From: Candidatus Binatia bacterium
Lineage (GTDB): Bacteria > Desulfobacterota > Binatia > UBA12015
DNA length: 39,650 nucleotides
Direction: 5' to 3'
Assembly (NCBI GenBank): GCA_029243485.1
Contig: JAQWRY010000023.1
Span: forward strand, 1-39,650
Below, one piece after another: positions 16,443 through 25,094 of this stretch. Position 1 is the stretch's first letter; each line of letters opens with the position of its first letter. Both the position numbers and the translations under genes were made by a program. Under the pieces are notes generated by a model, which was not told the origin of the DNA, searched no databases, and saw only the letters and a list, made by a program, of their open reading frames with translations.

Positions 16443-18458
16443 ATGTCGGCCTCGCGACTAGCAGTCCTGCTTCTGTTGGTCCCGCTCACGGCGGGCTGCG
16501 AACGCGCCGAGCGCGTTTCCTACGGCGTCGAGGAGGGACAGTGGCGCAGCTACGGTGCCGATCCGGCCAACACGAAGTACTCGCCGCTCGATCAAATCGA
16601 CGCCGGCAACTTTGGTGATCTGGAGGTCGTCTGGACGGCCGACTCTCCGGACGTCGCTTGGCGCGCAGCGGGCCGTCGGAGGAAGAAGACGCGTGAGTTC
16701 AACGTCGCGAACTCCGCCAGAATTCTGGAGTTCCAGGCGACCTCCCTGATGGTGGACGGGACGCTCTACGCCATTTCTGCCGTTGGCCAGATCTTCGCCG
16801 TAGACGCGAATTCCGGAGCTCTCCGCTGGGTGCACGATCCGGTGAGCTACCAGGCCGCCGAGTCTCCCATGGACTACATCTTTCCAAAGCACCGCGGGGT
16901 CGCGTATTGGCGCTCTGGCGACGACGAGCGCATCCTGGTGCCGACGATCGACTCGTATCTGCTGGCCCTCGACGCAGAGACCGGCCAACCGATTTCAGCG
17001 TTCGGCGAGGAGGGGCGGATCGATCTGACACGTGGGCTGCGTGGGCCCGAGATCCGACGTCTGAAAGACTATTTCCAATCTTCTCCTCCGGTGATCGTGG
17101 GTGACACCGTCGTCGTCGGGAGCAGCGTCACCGACCGCCCGAAGCACAAGCACGGAACCCCGGGTGACGTTCGTGGCTACGACGTCGAAAGCGGCAAGCA
17201 GAAATGGGCGTTTCATGTCGTCCCGAGCGAAGGAGAGTTCGGGACGGAAACCTGGGAGGGGAAATCCTGGGAGTACTCCGGCGGCGCGAACGTCTGGGGC
17301 CCGATGAGCGCCGATCCGGAGATTGGCTACGTCTACGTCGCGACCTCGGCTGCCACCAACGACTATTACGGAGGCCACCGCAAGGGAGATAATCTATTCG
17401 CCGGTAGTCTGCTTTGCCTCGACGCCGAGACCGGTGAGCGGATCTGGCACCAGCAGCTGGTCCGCCACGACCTCTGGGACTACGACCTCGCCGCCGCCCC
17501 GAACCTGGTGGATCTCGAGATCGATGGAACGCTCGTGAAGGCGGTAGCGCAGGTGAGCAAGCAAGGCTTCGTCTTCGTGTTCGACCGGATCACCGGCGAG
17601 TCTATCTGGCCGATCCGCGAGCAACCCGCGCCGGCGTCGGACGTTCCCGGCGAGCAGGTCGCGGCGACGCAGCGCGTGCCCTCCAAGCCGCCCCCGTTCG
17701 AACGCCAGGGGACGTACGAAGACGGGCTCATCGATTTCACGCCGGAGCTCAGGGCCGAGGCGCTGGAGGTTTTTCGCAAGTACCGCACCGGGCCGATCTT
17801 CACGCCTCCATCTCTCGCCGGCTCGCTGGTTCTGCCCGGCCCCCCTGGCGGGACGAACTGGCAGGGGGCCGCTTTCGATCCGGAGACCGCGACACTGTTC
17901 GTTCCGTCGATTACGTACGCGCAGGTCGTGTCGGTGAAGAAGGGGAAGAAGAAGGACACCGATTTCGATTACGTCACGGACTTGAGCGCGACCCAATGGA
18001 TCGCGGGTCCGCCCGGTCCACAGGAGGCTCTCCCCCTCTTCAAGCCGCCCTACTCACGGATCACCGCTTACGATCTGCGCCGCGGTGAGATTCTGTGGCA
18101 GGAAGCGAATGGCGAAGGTCCGCGCGATCATCCGCGGCTCGCCGGACTGGACCTGCCGCGTCTCGGCTCCGGTGCGCACGCATGTGTTCTCGCCACGCGC
18201 ACGCTCCTGCTGTCGGCCGACCGCAGCTCCATCTGGATGGGGGGAATGGGGGAGCCCGTTCTACGCGCCTATCGCAAGGATACGGGCGCTCTCGTGGGTG
18301 AGATCGATCTCCCGGCGCGAGTGCGGGGCTGCCCGACGACCTATGTCAGCGATGGGAGACAGTTCATCGTTCTGCCGATCGGCGACGAGGACGTTACTCC
18401 CCGGCTGTTGGCGCTGTCGCTCCCGCAGGCTGGTCTCCGGAACCAGCCGGAAGAGTGA
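16443..18458 (+). CDS. PQQ-type quinoprotein dehydrogenase lipoprotein, copy 1
   Basis: 671 residues from ATG 16443, chosen because it starts a lipoprotein signal (LAVLLLLVPLTAGC) and follows the aldo/keto reductase stop by 20 nt. The body is an eight-bladed quinoprotein propeller: W-docking repeats such as GEILWQEANGEGPRDHP, plus the family blocks DYFQSSPPVIVGDTVVVGSS, ERIWHQQLVRHDLWDYDLAA and VLPGPPGGTNWQGAAFDPE. These match membrane or periplasmic PQQ-dependent alcohol/sugar dehydrogenases; no cytochrome c domain is present, so electrons would go to a partner or to quinone. PQQ synthesis genes are not in the window. Its 3' end overlaps the 3' end of its oppositely oriented paralogue by 65 bp. 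Confidence 0.9.
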   Translation: MSASRLAVLLLLVPLTAGCERAERVSYGVEEGQWRSYGADPANTKYSPLDQIDAGNFGDLEVVWTADSPDVAWRAAGRRRKKTREFNVANSARILEFQATSLMVDGTLYAISAVGQIFAVDANSGALRWVHDPVSYQAAESPMDYIFPKHRGVAYWRSGDDERILVPTIDSYLLALDAETGQPISAFGEEGRIDLTRGLRGPEIRRLKDYFQSSPPVIVGDTVVVGSSVTDRPKHKHGTPGDVRGYDVESGKQKWAFHVVPSEGEFGTETWEGKSWEYSGGANVWGPMSADPEIGYVYVATSAATNDYYGGHRKGDNLFAGSLLCLDAETGERIWHQQLVRHDLWDYDLAAAPNLVDLEIDGTLVKAVAQVSKQGFVFVFDRITGESIWPIREQPAPASDVPGEQVAATQRVPSKPPPFERQGTYEDGLIDFTPELRAEALEVFRKYRTGPIFTPPSLAGSLVLPGPPGGTNWQGAAFDPETATLFVPSITYAQVVSVKKGKKKDTDFDYVTDLSATQWIAGPPGPQEALPLFKPPYSRITAYDLRRGEILWQEANGEGPRDHPRLAGLDLPRLGSGAHACVLATRTLLLSADRSSIWMGGMGEPVLRAYRKDTGALVGEIDLPARVRGCPTTYVSDGRQFIVLPIGDEDVTPRLLALSLPQAGLRNQPEE

Positions 18459-20487
18459 GCGCCAGAAGCGAAGGATCCCGCTCGTCGCTCCCGGTCGACA
18501 TGACCACGTACTGCTTGCCGTCGTGCAGGTAGGTCAGCGGGCAGCCGCGTGCTGTTGCGGGAAGTTCTACCTCTCCGAGCAACGCACCCGAGCTCTTGTC
18601 GTAGGCCCGAAGGAACGGCTCTCCCAAACTGGGCATCCAGGACCAGGCGCGGTCGACCGACAAGAGGAGCTTCGACGTCACCAGGACACATGCATGCGCC
18701 CCCGAGCCGAGCCGCGGCAGGTCGAGGTGGGCGAGTAGGGGGTGGTTTCTCGGACCGTTGCCGTTGGGGACCTGCCAGCGCGTCTCTCCGCGATCGAGAT
18801 CGACGGCGGTAATGCGTGAGTACGGCGGCTTGAACAGAGGTAGCGAACCGGCCGTCCAGCCCGGCCCGGTCGCCCAGGGAGTCGACACGGACTCGGTCGC
18901 GAAGTCGAACGTGGTTTCTGCAGCCTTGCCCTTCTGTATCCGGACGACCTGACCATGCGTGATCGAAGGAACGTAGAGCGTTCGCGTTTCCGGATCGAAG
19001 CCTGCCCCTTGCCAACTCGTGCCGCCCGGCGGACCCGGGACCACCAGCGTTCCCTTGCGGGAAGGAGGCGTGAACAGCGGACCCGTTCGGAAGCGGCGGA
19101 AGACATCCAGGGCTTTGGCCCGAAGCGCGGGCGTGAAGTCCATCAGGTCCTTTTCGAAGGAGCCCTGAAGTTCGAACGCAGGCGGCTTGGTCGGGAAGCG
19201 CTGGGTCGCGGCGGCAGGCTCGCCGGGCACGTGCGACCGTGGAACCTCGCGATCTTCGATGGGCCACAACGGCTCACCCGTCTTGCGATCGAACACGAAG
19301 GTGAACCCCTGTTTCGTCGCTAGCGCCACCGCCTCGACGTGCCTTCCGTCGACTTGGAGGTCGACGAGGTTGGGCGCCGCCGCGAGGTCGTAGTCCCACA
19401 GGTCGTGGCGGATCAGCTGCTGGTGCCAGATCCGCTCCCCGTTTTCTCCGTCCAGGCAGAGCAGCGTGTCCGAGAACAAGTTGTCGCCCGGCCGATGGCC
19501 ACCGTAGTGGTCGTTGGTCGGCGATGAAGTGGCGACGTAGACGTAGCCGAGCGCCGGATCGACGCTCATCGCACCCCAGGCGTTCGACCCACCGCCGTCC
19601 TTCCACGATCCGTTCTCCCAGGTCTCGTGGCCGACCTCGTCCGCTTCGGGAACTACATGGAAAACCCACTTCAGCCGGCCCGAGAGCGCGTCGAAGCCGC
19701 GAATGTCGCCTGGCAGCCCCGGCAACGTCTTCGGCCGATCGGTGACGCTTCCACCCACCACCACCGTATCGTCAACGACCGCGGCCGGCGAGGACTGGAA
19801 GTAGTCGGTGCCGCGATGCAGACCCGTGCGACGAAGACTCTCGAGCAGGTCCACGCGCCCTCCGCTCCCGAAGGACTCGACGGGACGGCCGGTCTTCGCA
19901 TCGAGGGCGAGGAGATACGCGTCGATCGTCGGCATGAAAATGCGCTCGTCGTCGCCATGCTTCCAGTAGCTCAGGCCTCGATGCTTCGGGAATATGAAGT
20001 TCATCGGGCTTTTTGCCGAGCGATAGCTCTGGGGGTCGTGAACCCAGATCTCCTCGCCGGTGCCGGCATCGAGTGCGAAGACCTGGCCAATCGCTGTGCT
20101 GCCGTAGAGTCGCCCGTCCACCATCAGCGGTGTCGCCTGGAATCCGAGGATCCTGGCCGAACGGGCCGGGTTGAACGAGCCGCGCTTCGGCCTGTTCTTC
20201 GCGCCCTCGGCTCGCCATCGGACGTCGGGCGAAGTCCACTCCCATGCAGGCTCCAGGCCGGCGAAGTTGGCCGCATTGATCTGGTCGAGGGGCGAGTAGC
20301 GGCTGCTCTCCGGATCGCCGGCCCAGCTCCGCCACTGACCGTTCTGCACACCATATTTGGCGCGGGGAGTCTCGCCGGGAGTGTTGCAGGCCCACGAGAA
20401 CACGAACGTCAGCACGGCGAATCGCAACGCCGTTCGACAGCCGGCGAGATGCACGCGAGGTAGTTGCCTTCTTCGGACTCTCTTCAC
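18394..20487 (-). CDS. PQQ-type quinoprotein dehydrogenase lipoprotein, copy 2
   Basis: About 697 residues from GTG 20487 (GTG 20454 is also possible; neither has a strong ribosome binding site). A basic n-region is followed by RFAVLTFVFSWAC, a lipobox-like end. It is a close paralogue of the plus-strand quinoprotein: shared blocks include DYFQSSPAAVVDDTVVVGGS, ERIWHQQLIRHDLWDYDLAA, VVPGPPGGTSWQGAGFDPE and LDLPRLGSGAHACVL. The reaction would be PQQ-dependent oxidation of an alcohol or sugar in the periplasm, substrate unknown. The two genes face each other and overlap at their 3' ends. Its promoter region (20488-20591) is shared with the divergent GT-C gene. Confidence 0.9.
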   Translation of the reverse strand: MKRVRRRQLPRVHLAGCRTALRFAVLTFVFSWACNTPGETPRAKYGVQNGQWRSWAGDPESSRYSPLDQINAANFAGLEPAWEWTSPDVRWRAEGAKNRPKRGSFNPARSARILGFQATPLMVDGRLYGSTAIGQVFALDAGTGEEIWVHDPQSYRSAKSPMNFIFPKHRGLSYWKHGDDERIFMPTIDAYLLALDAKTGRPVESFGSGGRVDLLESLRRTGLHRGTDYFQSSPAAVVDDTVVVGGSVTDRPKTLPGLPGDIRGFDALSGRLKWVFHVVPEADEVGHETWENGSWKDGGGSNAWGAMSVDPALGYVYVATSSPTNDHYGGHRPGDNLFSDTLLCLDGENGERIWHQQLIRHDLWDYDLAAAPNLVDLQVDGRHVEAVALATKQGFTFVFDRKTGEPLWPIEDREVPRSHVPGEPAAATQRFPTKPPAFELQGSFEKDLMDFTPALRAKALDVFRRFRTGPLFTPPSRKGTLVVPGPPGGTSWQGAGFDPETRTLYVPSITHGQVVRIQKGKAAETTFDFATESVSTPWATGPGWTAGSLPLFKPPYSRITAVDLDRGETRWQVPNGNGPRNHPLLAHLDLPRLGSGAHACVLVTSKLLLSVDRAWSWMPSLGEPFLRAYDKSSGALLGEVELPATARGCPLTYLHDGKQYVVMSTGSDERDPSLLALTLPAGSGDQPAGATAPTAGE

Positions 20488-20591
20488 TGGGGATTCCGCT
20501 CCCTGGACGAAGATGCTTGTATTGTCTCGATAGCCACCGGAGCCACCCTTGTTAGCATGACACGTGGCGGTGTCGGAGTCCCTCGAGCCAC

Positions 20592-22232
20592 ATGCCACTA
20601 CGGCACATCCCTCCTCTTCAGGACCAATCTCGGTCGCGCCTCGAGTCGTGGCTGCATGTGGTTCTCCTCGTCGCGCTGAGCACGTATTTCGAAGCTCAGT
20701 TCGTGTACGTCGGTGTCAATGCGACGGACGAGGGCTGGATCCTCTACGCCGCCATGAGGCTCTGGGACGGAGGCACGCTCTACGACGACATCTTCTTCGT
20801 CTTTCCGCCAGGCCACGTCTTGCCGGCCTGGATCGCTTACGGTTTGGCCGCGCCGGGTCTCGTTCTCTCGCGTTGGATCTACGCAGGCTTCAATGTCGCG
20901 CTCTGCGTCGCTCTCTATCTCTTGGGACGGCGCATCACGCGACCCATGTATGCGTTCATCGCGGTCGCGATGGTGGCCGTCTACTCTCCGTACTCTCACG
21001 GCGCGCACTTCCTGTTCGGTTACCGCTATCTCGTCTGGAGCATCCTGGCGCTTCTCGCCTTCTCGCAGCGCCTTCGTACCGATGACCATCGTTGGATGAT
21101 GCTCGCCGGAGCCCTGGCGGGGATCGCGCTCTGCTTCCGGCTGACGCCGGCCTTCTCCGTGAGCGTCGGAATCGGGTTCGGAATTCTCGCGGCAAGCCGG
21201 GACTGGCGTCTCTGGCTTCGGGATGGAGCCTGGTACACGGCCGGTTTGCTCCTAGTCGCCGGCCCGGTACTCGCATGGCTCTTCTCCGGTGTCGGACCAT
21301 TGGTCGTTTGGTCCGAAGCAGTCCAGCGGGCCGTCGAGATGACCAAGCTGCAAGCAGTCGACATGCCTCCGCTGCACTTTCCGTGGGGATGGGAGCGCCA
21401 AGAGATTCAAGGGGCTCTGGTGGCAGTCGTCTTTCGCGCCGCTCCCTTGTTTTACGTGAGTTACATCGTCCTTGTGCTGACGATGTGGGCGCGCGATCTC
21501 AGGTCAGGGGTTGATTGCCGGCGTCCGCTGCTGATCGCGATCGTCTTCTTTGGCGCAGTCTATTTGGGAAGAGGGTTTGGACGCGCAGACCAGGGGCACC
21601 TCGATACGGCAATGCCGCCGGTCCTGCTGCTCCTGGGCCACATGCTCGGGGGGATCGAGAGCCGACTGGCCAAGGCGATGTCTGCACGCGCGGCCACCGC
21701 CATCGTGGCAACCGCCGGCGTCGCCCTCCTCGTCGTTTCCGTTGCGGGGCAACGCTCTGACGACTGGATGTTCTCCCCGGCTCCCCCGCGTGTGCCGATC
21801 AAGGCGGTCCAGGGCCGGATCAAGCGGTGGATCTACAACAACAAGACCGACCCCGCCGTCGCCATGATCAAGCGCTCGACCCGTGCAACGGACACGATCC
21901 TCGACCTCTCGGCTTCTCCGCTGTTTTCCGTTTTGAGCGGGCGCCGGGGCCCGGGGTACGCGGACATCGTGATGCCGGGCACGTTTCGCGACGCGGCGGA
22001 GGAGAGTCGGTTCGTCGAACGACTTCGAGCCGACCCGCCCGCCTTCGTCCTGGAGCCCAAGACACCCTTCGACGCTGTCAGCGCCAACGCGCTCGCGCTC
22101 ACGGCGCCGGAGCTCACCGTCTGGATCGAGGATAACTATGGCCGCGGGCCTGAAACTCCGCACTTCGTCGGCCGCCCCCGTCGCCCGCAGCCACTCTCCG
22201 CCCAGAGCGATCTCTCGTCCGATACCGAATAG
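20592..22232 (+). CDS. GT-C-like multi-pass membrane glycosyltransferase, copy 1
   Basis: 546 residues with about ten or more predicted membrane helices over residues 20-395 and a soluble C-terminal part (about 400-546). The first periplasmic loop has ATDEGWILYAAMRLWDGGTL, with the acidic DE pair expected for GT-C enzymes that use polyprenyl-phosphate sugars (ArnT/PMT-like). The tail holds DTILDLSASPLFSVLSGRR and ADIVMPGTFRDAAEE, both conserved in the paralogue. It probably transfers a lipid-linked sugar on the periplasmic side; acceptor unknown. ATG 20592 has GGAG 13 nt upstream. It is transcribed divergently from quinoprotein copy 2 and convergently with GT-C copy 2, from which its 3' end is 67 bp away. 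Confidence 0.8.
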   Translation: MPLRHIPPLQDQSRSRLESWLHVVLLVALSTYFEAQFVYVGVNATDEGWILYAAMRLWDGGTLYDDIFFVFPPGHVLPAWIAYGLAAPGLVLSRWIYAGFNVALCVALYLLGRRITRPMYAFIAVAMVAVYSPYSHGAHFLFGYRYLVWSILALLAFSQRLRTDDHRWMMLAGALAGIALCFRLTPAFSVSVGIGFGILAASRDWRLWLRDGAWYTAGLLLVAGPVLAWLFSGVGPLVVWSEAVQRAVEMTKLQAVDMPPLHFPWGWERQEIQGALVAVVFRAAPLFYVSYIVLVLTMWARDLRSGVDCRRPLLIAIVFFGAVYLGRGFGRADQGHLDTAMPPVLLLLGHMLGGIESRLAKAMSARAATAIVATAGVALLVVSVAGQRSDDWMFSPAPPRVPIKAVQGRIKRWIYNNKTDPAVAMIKRSTRATDTILDLSASPLFSVLSGRRGPGYADIVMPGTFRDAAEESRFVERLRADPPAFVLEPKTPFDAVSANALALTAPELTVWIEDNYGRGPETPHFVGRPRRPQPLSAQSDLSSDTE

Positions 22233-22299
22233 AAGCGCCGCGAGGATTCGGGCCGGAACTTCTCCGCCAGGTTCCGAAGCCGCCGTCGATCCGAGCGGG

Positions 22300-23943
22300 T
22301 TAGGGTCGCCCCTGGCGGGATGGTTTCTGCGCTCGCGGAACCCAGCCGACGAACGCCCAGCTTCGCTCGCGCACCTGGTAGTTCTCGTTGATCCACGCGG
22401 CGAGCAGCGGTGCCGTCTGCGCGAAGCCGCGCTCTTCTCTCCCGTCGAAGGGCTTGGCGGGAGTGAGCACGAAGTCCGGCGGATCTTCGATCATGTGCTC
22501 GAGAAAACGCGCTTCCTCGGCTTCGTCGCGAAAGGTGCCGGGCATCACGATGTCCGCGACTCCCGGGCCGCGGCGACCGGTCAACACGTGCAGCATGGGT
22601 GACGAGGATAGGTCGAGCACGACATCCCCGGGCTTGGTGGCCTGTTTGATCCAGCGGACCCCGAGATCGACCGAATGTGGAATGAAGGCGTCACGAAACA
22701 CGCGGTTCCCCGTTTCCGGGATGGGTCGGTGGCCCCCCAGCGTACCTAGGATCCATTGGTCCGATCGTTGCGCGACGGTCCAGCCTGCGAGCAGCAGGAT
22801 TCCGACGGTGACCGCAATGCCGCTCGCCCAGCGCGTGGGAAGCCATCTGCGTACGCCCTGGTCCAACGAGCCCAGAAGATGCCCCATCAGCAGGAGAATC
22901 GGAGGAATCGCTGAGGTCAGGTGACCGCTGCATGCACGGCCGAACGCACGCGTCAGATAGACGGCTGCGAATACCGAAAGCGCAAGCAGGAGAGGATTGC
23001 GATAGGCATGGCCGGCGCGAAGGTCTCGCTGCCATCCCCACAGAACCCACGCGAGGTAGCCCCCTGCCACGGCGATCGCGATCCGAAACTCGAGCGCGAC
23101 GAATGCGCCCTCGATCTGCGCCCGGTCTGACCAGGCCGGAAGGAATAGATCGGGGACGGGCAAGCTCTGTAGTGCGGTCATCTCCACCGGTCGCTGCACG
23201 ACTTCGCTCCAGAGGACGCTCGGGCCCACGGTCCACGCGTACCACGCGATGACCGGGCCGGAGACGGTCAGGAGCCCCGCCGCATAGCTGCTGCCATCGC
23301 GAACCCAGACGCGCCAGTCGCGGGTGCTCGCCAGGATCCCGAGCCCGATTGCGATGCTCACGGCGAAGGTCGGTGTCAGTCGGAAGCAGAGGCCGATCCC
23401 GGCGAGAGCGCCGGCCGCGACCAGCCAGCGTGCGTCACCACTGCGCTGTCTACTGTGGAAGGCGAGAAGCGCGAGCACGCTGAAGCCCACGTACCGGTAG
23501 GCGAAAAGGTAATGCGATGCGTGCGATGAAGCAGAGTTCAAGGAGAGGAGAAGAGCGCCGATCAGCGCGTACCGCGGCTCCATCAAGCATCGGCCGAGGA
23601 GATAGAGGCTGATGCACAACGCCACGTTCAACATCGCGTAGATCCAGCGCGTGACGATCAATCCTGGAGGGTCCAGCGCGTAGCCGATCCACGCCGGCAA
23701 CGCGTGCAATGGCGGGAAGACGAAGAACACGTCCTCGTAGAGGGTGCCGCCTTCGTGCAGTTGCTTCGCCGTGTAGTAGATCCAGCCTTCGTCCAGGAGG
23801 TTGAGGCCCTGGTGGACAAAGAGCGACTCGAACCACGTGCTCACCGCTGTGAGGAGGATCAGGTGCAAAGCAAGCGTGGCTCGATCGCGGTTCGTTTGGG
23901 CCTGCTCGGGTCGCCCGCGCTGGGCTCGGTTCTCGTTTGACAT
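22300..23943 (-). CDS. GT-C-like multi-pass membrane glycosyltransferase, copy 2
   Basis: 547 residues, paralogous along its whole length to the plus-strand gene ending at 22232. Shared parts include the loop NLLDEGWIYYTAKQLHEGGT, the block VFFVFPPLHALPAWIGYAL, RWIYAMLNVALCISLYLLGR and the tail GDVVLDLSSSPMLHVLTGRR. The DE acidic pair of the GT-C active loop is conserved. The main differences are a hydrophilic N-terminus (MSNENRAQRGRPEQ) and the C-terminal 50 residues. ATG 23943 is clear in frame but lacks a Shine-Dalgarno sequence. The stop of a broken upstream frame lies 12 nt before it, so it may once have been the second gene of an operon. Confidence 0.8.
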   Translation of the reverse strand: MSNENRAQRGRPEQAQTNRDRATLALHLILLTAVSTWFESLFVHQGLNLLDEGWIYYTAKQLHEGGTLYEDVFFVFPPLHALPAWIGYALDPPGLIVTRWIYAMLNVALCISLYLLGRCLMEPRYALIGALLLSLNSASSHASHYLFAYRYVGFSVLALLAFHSRQRSGDARWLVAAGALAGIGLCFRLTPTFAVSIAIGLGILASTRDWRVWVRDGSSYAAGLLTVSGPVIAWYAWTVGPSVLWSEVVQRPVEMTALQSLPVPDLFLPAWSDRAQIEGAFVALEFRIAIAVAGGYLAWVLWGWQRDLRAGHAYRNPLLLALSVFAAVYLTRAFGRACSGHLTSAIPPILLLMGHLLGSLDQGVRRWLPTRWASGIAVTVGILLLAGWTVAQRSDQWILGTLGGHRPIPETGNRVFRDAFIPHSVDLGVRWIKQATKPGDVVLDLSSSPMLHVLTGRRGPGVADIVMPGTFRDEAEEARFLEHMIEDPPDFVLTPAKPFDGREERGFAQTAPLLAAWINENYQVRERSWAFVGWVPRAQKPSRQGRP

Positions 23944-23955
23944 CGCGGGGCTATT

Positions 23956-24180
23956 TCAACCCCGCCGGTCTCTTCGCGACCGGAGGCTTCTCGTGGTCCC
24001 AACTGAGGAATCGCTCCGGGCGAAACCGGACCAGTGCACGCTCGCCGGTCCTCTCTCGGCGACGACCCGCGGAACCCCGAGGACGTCAGCGATGGACACG
24101 GAATACTCCATTTGACACATCACGGGCGCAGGGAAGTTCTGAACGTGGTCGAGGATGCCCGGATTGTAGTCGGCAAGACG
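23956..24180 (-). other. Start-less open frame, possible 3' remnant of an unidentified gene
   Basis: A minus-strand frame with no good start codon encodes KYTEFGAGRLADYNPGILDH and then MCQMEYSVSIADVLGVPRVV, and stops at 23956, 12 nt before the ATG of GT-C copy 2. The composition looks like real protein in its central 50 residues, then becomes Arg/Ser-rich. I do not recognise the family. It may be the truncated end of a gene once upstream in the same operon. Confidence 0.25.
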
Positions 24181-24347
24181 TCCCGCGCCAAACTCCGTGT
24201 ACTTCTGTTTGCTCCAGACCGCGAAACGGCTGTTTCCTACCGAGCAATGCTGCCGCGCTCCCTTGCTCTATGGCATCAGGTCATTGACGCGAGCAGCTCG
24301 GCCCGGCGCCTCTGCCGCTGCGAATGAGGCGAGGGCGCGGCTAAGGA

Positions 24348-24376
24348 TCCGCCGACTCGGACTCCGCGACGACGAC
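24348..24376. repeat. 29-bp direct repeat, copy 1 (copy 2 at 32201-32229)
   Basis: 29 bases identical to 32201-32229, same orientation. It contains GACTC twice (GACTCGGACTC) and ends in GAC triplets. Copy 1 lies exactly where methyltransferase homology begins (24371), so it marks a junction. Copy 2 lies where CmcI-like homology ends. Confidence 0.8.
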
Positions 24377-24713
24377 GACCCCCTTGCGGTGTTCCAGAAG
24401 CTGCGGCGTACTTTAAAGCCAGGTGGCAAATTGCTCCTGACCACGCCGAATACCGTTCGATTGGTAAACTTTGCCTTTATGGTCAATGGGCACAACTTCT
24501 TTGACCGCTACAAGGGCAATATCTACGGCCGCCACAATCGCGAATTTACGGTTCCGGAGTTGCGCCAGATTCTGGAACAGAACGGCTTTCGCATCACCGA
24601 ATGTTAAGGTGCCGTACACCGCGCAGCAGCTCCGGCGGATGCTGGCGAAGGTTGGTGGTGACCCAAACCACCGCGGAGACAATATCTACGCACTGGATGA
24701 ACGAGTCGACTAG
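24371..24713 (+). pseudogene. Class I SAM methyltransferase, C-terminal half, frameshifted
   Basis: The frame DPLAVFQKLRRTLKPGGKLL followed by LTTPNTVRLVNFAFMVNGHN and REFTVPELRQILEQNGFRI is the second half of a Rossmann methyltransferase (post-motif II to the C-terminus). Motif I is absent: homology starts abruptly after the 29-bp repeat. At about 24603 the frame meets TAA, but the +1 frame continues VPYTAQQLRRMLAKVGGDPN to a TAG at 24713, so a single-base shift also split the tail. Truncation plus frameshift makes this non-functional. It could be the remains of a sugar or polysaccharide methyltransferase. Confidence 0.65.
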
Positions 24714-24813
24714 TCGGGGATTGGGACTTTCCTCCGTGACTCTTTGTCCTACGGCGCTTGACCCGAAGGTTCCTTCTGTTTCGGCAGGGGTGGTCCGACC
24801 ATCGTCCTCAGTC

Positions 24814-24871
24814 GACGGTAGCCGACATCAAGGGCCTTTTTGCCTCAATCGCCTTGATGTCTGCTACCGTC
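24814..24871. repeat. Long inverted repeat (20-bp arms, 18-nt loop)
   Basis: Left arm 24814-24833 and right arm 24852-24871 are complementary over 20 bases with one mismatch; the loop is 24834-24851. It sits in a gene-free stretch between the methyltransferase remnant and a small secreted-protein gene. No U-tract follows on either strand, so it is not a standard terminator. Positions 24817-24853 resemble 34093-34129 (32 of 37 matching by eye). Confidence 0.75.
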
Positions 24872-24955
24872 CGCACGACCGAGAATTCCCTCACGCGCCT
24901 TAACCACTTCCTTACCAACCCGTTTGCCTGCTCGACCTGGCCGAGATGGTGAACC

Positions 24956-24983
24956 CGAACCCGTTGCTGCAGCAACGGGTTCG
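24956..24983. repeat. 28-bp perfect palindrome
   Basis: A perfect self-complementary sequence centred on CTGCAG at 24969/24970, with arms CGAACCCGTTGCTG. It lies 112 bp past the stop of the minus-strand gene 25095-25571. As RNA it could form a strong hairpin, but no U-run follows. It could be a terminator, a dimeric protein-binding site or an element end. Confidence 0.8.
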
Positions 24984-25094
24984 AAATTGTCAGAACGAGA
25001 GGGGGCGGCTACCCAATTCTGTCACCGTGGATTTCGAAAACATTGGCGGCCTCTACCCCACGATGAGATCGCTCAACGGCCTCCCGCCCACCGA

